Below are positions 28,113 through 36,925 of a stretch of DNA of 64,000 nucleotides, in pieces (the stretch's first letter is position 1; each line of letters opens with the position of its first letter). Position numbers and translations under genes: made by a program. The notes below the pieces were generated by a model. The model saw only the letters and a list, made by a program, of their open reading frames with translations, searched no databases and was not told where the DNA came from. Where the stretch lies: positions 330,368 through 394,367 of the forward strand of contig JBFMHN010000002.1 in the NCBI GenBank assembly GCA_040752895.1. The letters are read 5' to 3'. Source of the stretch: Pseudomonadota bacterium. Its GTDB lineage: Bacteria > Pseudomonadota > Alphaproteobacteria > GCA-2746255.

Positions 28113-29018
28113 TCAACCGAACCGGCCGGTGATATAGCCCTGCGTGCGGTCGTCTCTCGGGCTCGTGAAGATGGTCGCGGTTTCGTCGTATTCGACAAGC
28201 TCGCCGAGATGGAAGAAGGCGGTGTGCTGGGACACGCGCGCCGCCTGCTGCATCGAGTGGGTCACGATGACGATCGTGTATTTCCGGCGAAGTTCGTCCA
28301 TCAACTCCTCGATGCGGGCGGTGGCGATGGGGTCCAGCGCCGAGCAAGGCTCGTCCATCAGGATGATTTCCGGGTTCACGGCGATGGCGCGGGCGATGCA
28401 AAGGCGCTGCTGCTGTCCGCCGGAAAGGCTGATGCCGGGCTCCTGCAAGCGGTCCTGCACTTCCGCCAGCAGCCCGGCGCGTTCCAGGCTCGTCATGACG
28501 ACCGCGTCCAGCTCGGCCCGGTTCCTTGTCATGCCGTGGATGCGGGGACCGTAGGCCACGTTTTCATAGATGGATTTCGGAAAGGGATTCGGTTTTTGGA
28601 ACACCATGCCGATTTTTGCACGCAGCTCGACCACATCGACGGTTTTTTCGTAAATGTCCTTGCCGTCGAGGGTTACCGTGCCGGTAACGCGGCACCCCTC
28701 GATCGTGTCGTTCATCCGGTTGAGGCAACGCAGGAAGGTGGACTTGCCACAGCCCGAAGGGCCGATCAGCGCGGTCACCTCGTTTTCCAGAATGTCGAGG
28801 TCGACGTTCGTCAACGCCTGTTTATTGTCATAAAAGACGTTGAGCTTCCGTGACGCCATCTTGACGGGCGCTTGCGCGCTCTTGGCGGCGAGGTCGGCTT
28901 CCGCCCGGCCTGCCTTCACGTCGACCTGGCCGCGCTTGGCTTTGGCGCGCCTGGTCGGGGTTTCCGCGCTGACGGCGGCTGGGTTCTCTTCGCCGAATTG
29001 GCGTTCCATGGCTTTCAT
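28113..29018 (-). CDS. pstB: PstB, phosphate ABC transporter ATPase
   Basis: 301 residues. ABC motifs: Walker [10 protein letters not shown] at 86-94, Q-loop [11 protein letters not shown], signature [16 protein letters not shown], Walker [14 protein letters not shown], and the H-loop [12 protein letters not shown]. There is an N-terminal Ala/Lys-rich extension of about 50 residues before the domain; the next in-frame ATG (28859) has no SD, whereas ATG 29018 is preceded by AGGAGA, so the extension appears real. Forms the transporter with PstS, PstC, PstA. Confidence 0.97.
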   Translation of the reverse strand: MKAMERQFGEENPAAVSAETPTRRAKAKRGQVDVKAGRAEADLAAKSAQAPVKMASRKLNVFYDNKQALTNVDLDILENEVTALIGPSGCGKSTFLRCLNRMNDTIEGCRVTGTVTLDGKDIYEKTVDVVELRAKIGMVFQKPNPFPKSIYENVAYGPRIHGMTRNRAELDAVVMTSLERAGLLAEVQDRLQEPGISLSGGQQQRLCIARAIAVNPEIILMDEPCSALDPIATARIEELMDELRRKYTIVIVTHSMQQAARVSQHTAFFHLGELVEYDETATIFTSPRDDRTQGYITGRFG

Positions 29019-29032
29019 TTTACCTGATTCTC

Positions 29033-30325
29033 CTACCAGCGTCGTTCAAATCGTTTGCGCAGGTAAACCGCCAGGCCGTTCATCGTGATCAGAAAAGCCA
29101 GCAGAATCAGCGTTGCCGCCGCCGTGCGCTCGACGAAGGCCCGCTCGGGGCTGTCCGCCCACATGAAAACCTGGACGGGTAGCGCCGTCGCCGGGTCCAG
29201 CGCCCCTTGCGGGATGTCGGCGATGAAGGCGACCATGCCGATCATGAGAAGCGGCGCCGTTTCGCCAAGCGCTCGCGCCATGCCGATGATGGTGCCGGTC
29301 AGGATGCCGGGCATGGCGAGCGGCAGCACGTGGTGCAGCACGACCTGGCTTTCGGAAGCGCCCACCCCGCGCGCCGCCTCGCGGATGGAAGGCGGCACGG
29401 AAAGAAGGGAGGCCCGGGTCGCAATGATGATTGTGGGCAGCGTCATGAGCGTCAGCGTAATGCCGCCGACCAGGGGCGCGGAACGGGGAAGCCCCGCGAA
29501 ACTCAGAAAGACCGCCAGCCCCAGAAGCCCGAAAACGATGGACGGCACGGCAGCCAGGTTGTTGATGTTGACCTCGATAAGTCGGGTCCAGCGGTTTTTC
29601 GGCCCGAATTCCTGCAGGTAGGCCCCCGTCATGAGGCCGATGGGAAAGGCAAGCAACAGGGTCACGGCCATCGTGTAGAAGGAACCGACCACGGCTCCCC
29701 AGATCCCGGCGACTTCGGGCGTGCGCGAATCCGCGTTCGTGAAGAAGGCCGAGTTGAACTTCTTGGCGATAACGCCCTCGGCGGCGAGCCGATCGACCCA
29801 GCCGATCTGCCGGTCGTTCAGCCGCCTTGAGCCTTCCGGCACGTCGCGCCGCAGGGCGCCCTTCATCAGCATGTCGACGTCGCCGGATGCCGGCACCCAG
29901 ATCGCCTCCCGCGTTCCGATAGCCGCCGGTTCTTTTAGTACGCGCTCACGCAGACGGAAGCGGGCGTGATCGCTAACCAGCGCAAAAAGCTGACGCAGGT
30001 CGCCGCGGCCTTCAACGTCAGGGAACTTGACCTGCAGGCTCTGGCGGACGAGTGCGCCGTAGTCCGCCGTCATCAGCGCCGCGGTGGTTACGTCCCCCTT
30101 TGGGGCCAGCGCGGCCTCGTCGTAGTGAATGTCGAGACGAACGTGGGTTTGCAGGATGGCCGTGTAGCCGTTTGCAAGGAGGCTGCCGATCATCAAAAAA
30201 AGGAAAAGGATCGCGGCAAGCACCGCCGAAACGCAGTAAAGGCGAAACCGCTTTTCCGCCCGGGCGCGGTGTTTCCGGCGTCTCGCCATCTGGGTCTTTT
30301 TTCTTTCGTGGAGAGAATCAGTCAT
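29033..30325 (-). CDS. pstA: PstA, phosphate ABC transporter permease
   Basis: 430 residues from ATG 30325, overlapping the pstC stop by 8 bases. It has a basic cytoplasmic start, an isolated membrane helix (about 30-50), a periplasmic region of about 150 residues (the DUF3333-type N-terminal domain known in alphaproteobacterial PstA), then the permease domain with the EAA-type loop [25 protein letters not shown] and [15 protein letters not shown]. Confidence 0.95.
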   Translation of the reverse strand: MTDSLHERKKTQMARRRKHRARAEKRFRLYCVSAVLAAILFLFLMIGSLLANGYTAILQTHVRLDIHYDEAALAPKGDVTTAALMTADYGALVRQSLQVKFPDVEGRGDLRQLFALVSDHARFRLRERVLKEPAAIGTREAIWVPASGDVDMLMKGALRRDVPEGSRRLNDRQIGWVDRLAAEGVIAKKFNSAFFTNADSRTPEVAGIWGAVVGSFYTMAVTLLLAFPIGLMTGAYLQEFGPKNRWTRLIEVNINNLAAVPSIVFGLLGLAVFLSFAGLPRSAPLVGGITLTLMTLPTIIIATRASLLSVPPSIREAARGVGASESQVVLHHVLPLAMPGILTGTIIGMARALGETAPLLMIGMVAFIADIPQGALDPATALPVQVFMWADSPERAFVERTAAATLILLAFLITMNGLAVYLRKRFERRW

Positions 30326-31691
30326 ATTTTTCCCGGTATTTCTCGACCACCCGCAGGGCAAGCATGTTCAGCAGCAGGGTGATGATGAAAAGCGTAAGGC
30401 CCAAGGCGAAAGCGGCCAGCGTCTTGGCGCTGTCGAACTCCTGATCGCCGACGAGAAGCGTGACGATCTGCACGGTCACCGTCGTCACCGCCGCAAACGG
30501 GTTGGCCGTAAGATTGGCAGCAAGGCCCGCCGCCATGACCACGATCATCGTCTCGCCGATAGCGCGCGACACGGCGAGCAGGAAGGCGCCGACAATCCCG
30601 GGAAGGGCGGCTGGCAGGATGACCTGCTGAATCGTCTCCGGCTTCGTGGCGCCCATCGCGTAGGAGCCGTCGCGCAAGGCCTGCGGCACCGCGTTGATGA
30701 CGTCGTCCGAAAGCGAGGAGATGAAGGGAATGATCATGACGCCCATGACAAGGCCGGCGGCCAGCGCGCTTTCCGACGCGACGTCGAGTCCGAACGTCTC
30801 GCCCATTCCCCGGATCATGGGTGCCACGGTGAGCGCGGCGAAGAAGCCGTAGACGACCGTCGGCACGCCGGCCAGGATTTCGAGGATCGGCTTCACCGAG
30901 GCCCGGATCCGCGGGCTTGCGTATTCCGACGTATAGATGGCCGAAAAAAGCCCGATCGGTGCTGCGACGAACATCGCGATCAGGGTGATCAGAAGCGTGC
31001 CGGCGAAGACCGGGACCGCACCGAAGGCGCCGGTGGAGCCGACCTGATCGGCGCGAATTGCCGTTTGCGGGCTCCATTGAAGCCCGAACAGGAAGTCCTG
31101 GAGGGGAACGTGGTTGAAGAAACGGATCGCCTCGAACAGCATGGAGAGCACGATCCCGATCGTCGTCAGGATCGAGAGGGTGGAACCCAGGAAGAGCATC
31201 TTTACGAAGAACCCCTCGACCCGGTTGCGCGCCCGGAAGGAAGGGGTAAGCGCGCGGCGGCCGAAGGCAAGGCCACCCAAGGCCGCGGTCAGGGCGAGAA
31301 CGAAGAGGCTCGCTTGCCCGATTTGCACCAGGTTCCGATAGTGCGCCACCCCATCGCCGAGCGCGCGCTCCCGCGCCGGATCGGCGAGCCCGCCTTCCGC
31401 CAGGCGGCAGATCTCTTGGAAAAAAGCCTCGTTGCCACTGAACTGCGCAAGCGTTTCCGGGGCGGCCTGCGCGACCAGCAGGGCCTTGAGGATGGGCTCC
31501 TCTAGCAACAGGCCGAGAATTAGAAGGGCCAGCGCCGGCAGGACGCACCAGAGGACGACGTAAAGGCCGTGATGGGTGGGACGGGAATGAAGACGCTGGC
31601 CCCGCCCTAGCGCAAGCGCGCGCTTGCGCCCCGCGGTGAAGGCCAGCGAGGTGAGGACGAGAAGGCCGGCAATGAAAAAATAAGCGGCCAT
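30318..31691 (-). CDS. pstC: PstC, phosphate ABC transporter permease
   Basis: 457 residues, longer than enterobacterial PstC because of a large N-terminal region with two hydrophobic segments (about 1-20 and 38-58) and a soluble stretch before the permease helices, as in related alphaproteobacteria. The permease part carries the EAA-type LRDGSYAMGATKPETIQQVILPAALPG and SRAIGETMIVVMAAG. pstA starts within its last codons. Confidence 0.95.
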   Translation of the reverse strand: MAAYFFIAGLLVLTSLAFTAGRKRALALGRGQRLHSRPTHHGLYVVLWCVLPALALLILGLLLEEPILKALLVAQAAPETLAQFSGNEAFFQEICRLAEGGLADPARERALGDGVAHYRNLVQIGQASLFVLALTAALGGLAFGRRALTPSFRARNRVEGFFVKMLFLGSTLSILTTIGIVLSMLFEAIRFFNHVPLQDFLFGLQWSPQTAIRADQVGSTGAFGAVPVFAGTLLITLIAMFVAAPIGLFSAIYTSEYASPRIRASVKPILEILAGVPTVVYGFFAALTVAPMIRGMGETFGLDVASESALAAGLVMGVMIIPFISSLSDDVINAVPQALRDGSYAMGATKPETIQQVILPAALPGIVGAFLLAVSRAIGETMIVVMAAGLAANLTANPFAAVTTVTVQIVTLLVGDQEFDSAKTLAAFALGLTLFIITLLLNMLALRVVEKYREKYD

Positions 31692-31739
31692 CCTATCCCC
31701 ACCCCTCTGTAGCCTAACCCCAATCTATATCCCAAACTT

Positions 31740-31758
31740 GCGCCGCGACAAGCAGCGC
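31740..31758 (-). other. Hairpin just after the pstS stop codon
   Basis: On the minus strand GCGCTGC-TTGTC-GCGGCGC forms a 7-bp stem (one G-U pair) with a 5-base loop, about 9 bases after the pstS stop (31768-31770). No T tract follows. It could protect the 3' end of the pstS message so that more binding protein than permease is made, as with other ABC operons; this is inference. Confidence 0.5.
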
Positions 31759-31767
31759 GCCGTCACT

Positions 31768-32811
31768 TTACTTCTTGTAAGGCGCGAAATTGACGCCCGT
31801 GGCGCGCCATTTCTCGCGTTCCTCGGTCGGCAACGGAATAAGCCCCCGATCGGCCAAATAGCCGAAGGGCCCGAAGGCCGCCTCGCTCGTGAAGGTCTCG
31901 ATGTATTCCCTGATGCCCGGCACGATGCCGACATGGGCGGTCTTCACATAGAAGTACATCGAGCGCGAAACCGGATATTTCCCGCTCGCGATCGTATCGA
32001 AGGTTGGCTCGGTTCCGTCCACGATGGCGCCCTGGACCTTGTCCCGGTTCTGATCGAGGAAGCTGAAGCCGAAGACGCCAAAGGCGTCATGGCTTGCTTC
32101 GAGTTTCTGTACGATCAGGTTGTCGTTCTCGCCGGCCTCGACAAAGGCGCCGTCTTCCCGGATGGCTTGGCAGATGGCCTGGTATTTCTTCTCATCCGTC
32201 TTTTTGATTTCTGCAACGACGGGGAACTTCTTGCAACCGCCTTCCATGGCAAGCTCGACGAAGGCGTCCCTCGTGCCGGAGGTGGGGGGCGGGCCAAGCA
32301 CCTCGATTTTCTTGTCGGGCAGGCTCGCGTCGACGTCCTTCCAGGTCTTGTTCGGGTTGGGGATGAACTTGCCGCTCGCGTCCGGCACGTCCTTGGCAAG
32401 GGCGAGCCACAGCGTCTTGAGGGTGATCTCGGCGCGCTTCGCCTTGGTCGAATTGGCGATCACGATGCCGTCGAACCCGATCTTCACCTCCGTGATGCCG
32501 GTGACGCCGTTCTTCGCGCAGGTTTCGACTTCCGAATCCTTGATCCGCCGCGAGGAATTCGTGATGTCCGGCGAATCAAGCCCGGCCCCGCTGCAGAAAA
32601 GCTTCAAGCCTCCGCCGGAGCCGGTGCTTTCGACGATGGGCGTCTTGAATTTTGTCGTTTTCCCGAACTCTTCGGCGACCGCGGTCGAGAAGGGAAATAC
32701 CGTTGAGGACCCGACGATTCGAATCTGGTCCCGCATCGCGGCCGCGGTGGCGGAACCCACTGCAACCACGGCAACCACTGCAACAAGGGCGGCAAGAACG
32801 AGTTTCTTCAT
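31768..32811 (-). CDS. pstS: PstS, periplasmic phosphate-binding protein
   Basis: 347 residues from ATG 32811 (SD AGGAGT). Signal peptide MKKLVLAALVAVVAVVAVGS ending near ATAAA-MRDQ. Phosphate-binding segments IRIVGSSTVFPFSTAVAEEF and STGSGGGLKLFC match the PstS family with an extra DUF-like C-terminus common in alphaproteobacteria (VSRSMYFYVKTAHVGIVPGI). Preceded by a strong Pho box. pstC starts 76 bases downstream. Confidence 0.97.
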   Translation of the reverse strand: MKKLVLAALVAVVAVVAVGSATAAAMRDQIRIVGSSTVFPFSTAVAEEFGKTTKFKTPIVESTGSGGGLKLFCSGAGLDSPDITNSSRRIKDSEVETCAKNGVTGITEVKIGFDGIVIANSTKAKRAEITLKTLWLALAKDVPDASGKFIPNPNKTWKDVDASLPDKKIEVLGPPPTSGTRDAFVELAMEGGCKKFPVVAEIKKTDEKKYQAICQAIREDGAFVEAGENDNLIVQKLEASHDAFGVFGFSFLDQNRDKVQGAIVDGTEPTFDTIASGKYPVSRSMYFYVKTAHVGIVPGIREYIETFTSEAAFGPFGYLADRGLIPLPTEEREKWRATGVNFAPYKK

Positions 32812-32915
32812 GCGTGGAACTCCTGATGTCTTGGGCATATGGGGCCTATGAGACCCATGGAGGGCGACGGCCCGAAAGCTGCCGCCGGTGACCCATAAAG
32901 CCCTACCGGAGCTTG

Positions 32916-32933
32916 GTGACCGTTTTATGACGC
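32916..32933 (-). promoter_or_regulatory. Pho box upstream of pstS
   Basis: Minus-strand sequence GCGTCATAAAACGGTCAC agrees with the PhoB consensus CTGTCATAWAWCTGTCAY at 15 of 18 positions: the second half-site GGTCAC and the core GTCATAAAAC are complete. It overlaps the phoR stop codon (32925-32927) and lies about 105 bases upstream of the pstS ATG. Another GGTCACC occurs at 32887-32893 on the same strand. Confidence 0.75.
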
Positions 32934-34328
32934 CTCTTCCGTTTCCTTTGTCAGGGGGAGGTAAACCGTAAATGTGCTGCCTTCGCCAAGCGCACTTTCG
33001 ATCGTCAGCCGGCCGCGGTGGCGGTTGACGATATGCTTTACGATGGCAAGGCCCAGGCCGGTGCCGCCCAACTCCTGCGAGCGGGCCCGGTCAATGCGGT
33101 AAAAGCGCTCGGTGAGCCGGGGCAGGTGTTCGCGGGGAATGCCCTCGCCCCGGTCGGTGACGGCAATGCTTACCGCCGGCCCGGGCAGGCTGCCCGGCTC
33201 CTGCCGTCTTGCCTCGATCCGGACGACGGAATTGGCGGCGCCGTATTTGATGGCGTTGTCCGTCAGATTCTGGAAAAGCTGGGTCAATTCGTCCCGGCTG
33301 CCGGGAATGGCGGGCAAGTCCGGGGGCACCGCGACCGCGAGCGTCATGCCTTTCGCCTCCGCCTTCAGGGACAGCATGTCGCGCACCGCCTTCAGCACAT
33401 CCCCGATGGCGGCCGTTCCGGTCGGCGACACGTGTTCGTTCAGTTCGATCCGGGAAAGCGAAAGCAGGTCGGCGACCAGGCGGACCATCCGTTTCGCCTG
33501 GCCCCCCATGATATTTAAGAATTTTTCCCGCGCCTCCGGATCGTTCTTCGCCGGCCCCTGGAGCGTCTCGATAAAGCCGACCAGCGCGGAAAGCGGCGTG
33601 CGAAGCTCGTGGCTGACATTCGCGATAAAATCCACCCGCGTCTGTTCGAGCTGCTTCACCGCCGTCATGTCCTGAAGGCTTACGATCAGCACGGTGCCGT
33701 CCTCGGCCGGTTTCGCAAGCGGGACGATACGCACCGCGAAGCACCGGGCCCGCGGGTAAGGAAGGTCAAATTCGGCGCTGCGGTCGGACAGGGTTTCGAG
33801 GGCGATGTCGACCTCTTCGAGAAGGCGCGGGTCCCGAATGACGGCGGCCAGGTCCTGGCCGATCGGGTTCGTCGTCACCAGCGCGCGCGCCGCCCGGTTT
33901 GCCTGGCGGATGCGCCGTGCGCGGTCAACCAGAAGCAGGGGGTCGGGAATGCTGTCGAGGACGATGACGTTCGCCTCCGCCAGCGTTTCGAGTTGAGCGG
34001 TTCGGCGGAGGTGCGAACGGTGAAACGCCTCGATCGCGGAAAGAAAGTCGTCGGCGACGCTTAAGGCGCGCACGTCCGGCGGCGGCGGCTTGCCGCCTCT
34101 GGCCAGGTCGCCGAGATAGGCGATCACCTTGTCCATGTCGGCGAGATAGGTGCGCACGATGACGACAAGCGCCGTTGCCGCAAGCCCGCCGCCCAACGCG
34201 GCCTGCCACGGGCCGACCTCGCCGATCGCCACGAACAGCGCCAGCACCGCCGCGCCGGGGGCCACCGTCGCCGCCCACCACAAAAACCAGCGATGGGGAA
34301 CCGTCCGCGGCTGGCCAAGCTTGGGCAT
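32925..34328 (-). CDS. phoR: PhoR phosphate sensor histidine kinase
   Basis: 467 residues from ATG 34328. Two membrane helices at about 14-35 and 42-60, a PAS domain (about 115-225), HisKA with phosphoacceptor His240 in FIANVSHELRTPLSALVGF, and an HATPase_c domain (NLTDNAIKYGA; DRGEGIPREHL; GGTGLGLAIVKHIV). First gene of phoR-pstSCAB-phoU-phoB. Its 3' end holds the Pho box for pstS. Confidence 0.96.
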   Translation of the reverse strand: MPKLGQPRTVPHRWFLWWAATVAPGAAVLALFVAIGEVGPWQAALGGGLAATALVVIVRTYLADMDKVIAYLGDLARGGKPPPPDVRALSVADDFLSAIEAFHRSHLRRTAQLETLAEANVIVLDSIPDPLLLVDRARRIRQANRAARALVTTNPIGQDLAAVIRDPRLLEEVDIALETLSDRSAEFDLPYPRARCFAVRIVPLAKPAEDGTVLIVSLQDMTAVKQLEQTRVDFIANVSHELRTPLSALVGFIETLQGPAKNDPEAREKFLNIMGGQAKRMVRLVADLLSLSRIELNEHVSPTGTAAIGDVLKAVRDMLSLKAEAKGMTLAVAVPPDLPAIPGSRDELTQLFQNLTDNAIKYGAANSVVRIEARRQEPGSLPGPAVSIAVTDRGEGIPREHLPRLTERFYRIDRARSQELGGTGLGLAIVKHIVNRHRGRLTIESALGEGSTFTVYLPLTKETEEAS

Positions 34329-34384
34329 TCTCTTTCCTCTTTCGAAGGGTTTTCCGACCGTTCGGCGGCCGCCGCCGGCCGCCC

Positions 34385-36643
34385 CTATTCGGCGGCGTGG
34401 GCGGCAAGCGCGGCCAAGTTTACGACATCGGAGACGGTCGCTCCCATGTGGGCGATCTGGGCCGGTTTCGAAAGCCCGGTCAGGATCGGGCCGATGACGG
34501 TCACCTTTCCGAGTTGCTGCACAAGCTTCGAGGCGATGTTGGCGCTTGCCAGGTCCGGCATCACCAGCACGTTCGCCGAATCGGAAAGACGGCAAAAGGG
34601 ATAGAATTTCCGCGTTTCCGAGTTAAGGGCAACGTCCGGCGTCATCTCGCCGTCGTATTCGAAATTCACGTTGCGGCGATCCAGAATCCGGATGGCTTCG
34701 CGCACGCGCTCGGTGCCGGCCGCCTTGCGGCTGCCGAAATTCATGAACGAGATCATGGCGACGCGCGGCTCATGGCCCCACACGCGCGCGCTTTCCGCCG
34801 CTTGAATGGCGATGTTTGCCAGCATCTCCGCCGTCGGGCTTTCATGAACGGTGGTGTCGGCAAGGAAAACGGTGCGCTGCGGCGTCACCACGACGGACAG
34901 CCCGAAGACCTCCATGCCCGCTTTCGGGTCCAGCACGCGGGAGACTTCCTGGTAGGAAACCGCGTAGCTCCGGGTAAGCCCCGTCACCAACCCGTCGGCG
35001 TCGCCCAGTGCCACCATGCAGGCGGCAAACACGTTGCGGTCCTGGTTCACCATCCGTTGGCAGTCGCGGTAAAGCGCGCCTTCCCGCTGCAGCCGTTCGT
35101 ACAGGTATTCCGTGTAGCGTTGGTTGTTCTTGCTGTGGCGGGCGTTGTGGGTTTCAAGGGCCTCGCCGCCGCCCAAGCCCAGACGTTCGATCGCCTCGGC
35201 AATCAAGTTGTCGCGGCCGATCAGCACCGGCGTGCCATAGCCGGAATTGCGGAAAGCGATCGCGGCGCGGATCACTTTTTCTCCCTCCCCTTCCGCGAAG
35301 ACGATGCGGCGCGCGTTGTGACGAACACGCTCGAAGATGAGCTGGAGGCTTGCCGTCGTCGGGTTGAGTCGCGAAGCGAGTTCGCGCCGGTAGGCTTCGA
35401 TGTCGATGATCGGTTTGCGGGCCACCCCGGAACGCATGGCGGCCTCGGCGACGGCGACCGGCACCGAGAAGATGAGCCGCGGGTCGAAGGGGGCCGGGAT
35501 GATGTAATCGGGACCGTATTGCAGATGCCGGCCGGCGTAGGCGGCGGCCACCTCGTCCGGCACGTCTTCGCGGGCGAGGCTAGCCAGCGCGCGGGCGGCG
35601 GCGATTTTCATCTCGTCGTTGATCGTCGAGGCGCGCACGTCGAGCGCGCCGCGAAAGATGTAGGGGAATCCCAAGACGTTGTTGACCTGGTTTGGATAAT
35701 CCGAGCGCCCGGTCGCGACGATGGCGTCGTCACGCACTTCGCGGACCTCTTCCGGCGAGATTTCCGGATCCGGGTTCGCCATCACGAACAGGATCGGCCT
35801 TTTGGCCATGCTGGCGACCATTGCCGCGCTCACCGCCCCCTTGACGGAAAGCCCGAAGAAAACATCCGCCCCTTTCATGGCGGCGGCCAGCGTGCGGGTG
35901 TCCGTCTCAATGGCGTGGGCGGATTTCCACTGGTTCATGCCTTCCTTCCGGCCGCGGTAGATGACGCCCTTCGTGTCGCATAGGGTGATGTTCTTCGGGC
36001 TTGCCCCCATCGCCTTCACCAGTTCGACGCAGGCCACCCCGGCGGCGCCGGCGCCGTTCACCACCATTTTCATGTCTTCGATCCGACGGCCCGTCAGGTC
36101 GAGCGCGTTCAGAAGACCGGCGGTGGCGATGATCGCCGTGCCGTGCTGGTCGTCGTGAAAGACCGGAATGTCCATCAGCTCGCGCAGGCGCTGTTCGATG
36201 ACGAAGCATTCCGGCGCCCGAATGTCTTCGAGGTTGATGCCGCCGAAACTGGGCCCGAGAAAACACACGCAGTTGACGAACGCGTCCGTGTCTTCGGTGT
36301 CCACTTCGAGATCGATGCTGTCGACGTCGGCAAAGCGCTTGAAGAGTACGGCCTTGCCTTCCATGACGGGCTTCGAGGCGTGCGCGCCCAAATTGCCCAA
36401 GCCGAGCACGGCGGTGCCGTTCGAGATGACGGCGACGAGATTGCCCTTCGCCGTGTAGTCGTAGACGAGGGCGGGGTCTTCGGCGATGCGCTCGCACGGC
36501 ACGGCAACGCCCGGCGAATAGGCGAGCGAGAGATCGCGCTGGGTGGTCAGCGGCTTGGTCGGCGTAATCTCGAGTTTGCCGGGGCGTCCGGAAGAATGAA
36601 AAAGCAGCGCTTCCTGGTCGGTTATCTTCGTCGTGTCGTTCAT
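34385..36643 (-). CDS. maeB: NADP-dependent malic enzyme, MaeB type
   Basis: 752 residues from ATG 36643 with SD GGAGG five bases upstream. N-terminal malic enzyme domain (about 1-430; [68 protein letters not shown]) fused to a C-terminal phosphotransacetylase-like domain (about 440-752; [16 protein letters not shown]). Decarboxylates malate to pyruvate, giving NADPH; the PTA-like domain is regulatory and catalytically inactive in characterised members. Divergent from mutS. Confidence 0.95.
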   Translation of the reverse strand: MNDTTKITDQEALLFHSSGRPGKLEITPTKPLTTQRDLSLAYSPGVAVPCERIAEDPALVYDYTAKGNLVAVISNGTAVLGLGNLGAHASKPVMEGKAVLFKRFADVDSIDLEVDTEDTDAFVNCVCFLGPSFGGINLEDIRAPECFVIEQRLRELMDIPVFHDDQHGTAIIATAGLLNALDLTGRRIEDMKMVVNGAGAAGVACVELVKAMGASPKNITLCDTKGVIYRGRKEGMNQWKSAHAIETDTRTLAAAMKGADVFFGLSVKGAVSAAMVASMAKRPILFVMANPDPEISPEEVREVRDDAIVATGRSDYPNQVNNVLGFPYIFRGALDVRASTINDEMKIAAARALASLAREDVPDEVAAAYAGRHLQYGPDYIIPAPFDPRLIFSVPVAVAEAAMRSGVARKPIIDIEAYRRELASRLNPTTASLQLIFERVRHNARRIVFAEGEGEKVIRAAIAFRNSGYGTPVLIGRDNLIAEAIERLGLGGGEALETHNARHSKNNQRYTEYLYERLQREGALYRDCQRMVNQDRNVFAACMVALGDADGLVTGLTRSYAVSYQEVSRVLDPKAGMEVFGLSVVVTPQRTVFLADTTVHESPTAEMLANIAIQAAESARVWGHEPRVAMISFMNFGSRKAAGTERVREAIRILDRRNVNFEYDGEMTPDVALNSETRKFYPFCRLSDSANVLVMPDLASANIASKLVQQLGKVTVIGPILTGLSKPAQIAHMGATVSDVVNLAALAAHAAE

Positions 36644-36815
36644 TGTCCTCCGGGGGCCGCGCGTGTTGGGGCGGTCCTTTTCGCTTGACGCATGGTGGCC
36701 CGGCCTTCCGCCGGCGGGAAAAACTCCGTAATCGTAGGGGCGCTTAGGCCTGGCGTCAAAGGCCATCGGGCGCCGCGTCGCTTCGTTGCCTGCCATCGCG
36801 CGCCCGCTTCTTGGG

Positions 36816-36843
36816 CTTGCGGCGGGGGGCTTGCGGCGGGGGG
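36816..36843 (+). repeat. Perfect 14-bp tandem duplication upstream of mutS
   Basis: CTTGCGGCGGGGGG is repeated exactly, 36816-36829 and 36830-36843, in the 282-base gap between maeB and mutS. It ends 7 bases before the proposed mutS -10. Looks like a slippage-prone G-rich element. The rest of this gap is GC rich and contains no further recognised feature. Confidence 0.85.
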
Positions 36844-36846
36844 CTG

Positions 36847-36855
36847 TGCTAGATT
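36847..36855 (+). promoter_or_regulatory. Extended -10 promoter candidate for mutS
   Basis: TGCTAGATT reads as an extended -10 (TGn-TAGATT) about 70 bases upstream of the mutS ATG. No good -35 is found at 17 bases; the G-rich duplication occupies that place. Confidence 0.4.
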
Positions 36856-36925
36856 GGGGGCGACGCCGCCCCCGGGCGCAAGACTCCGTCCGGCCGGTTT
36901 AAGAAAGGGGTTGGACCCTTAACGC

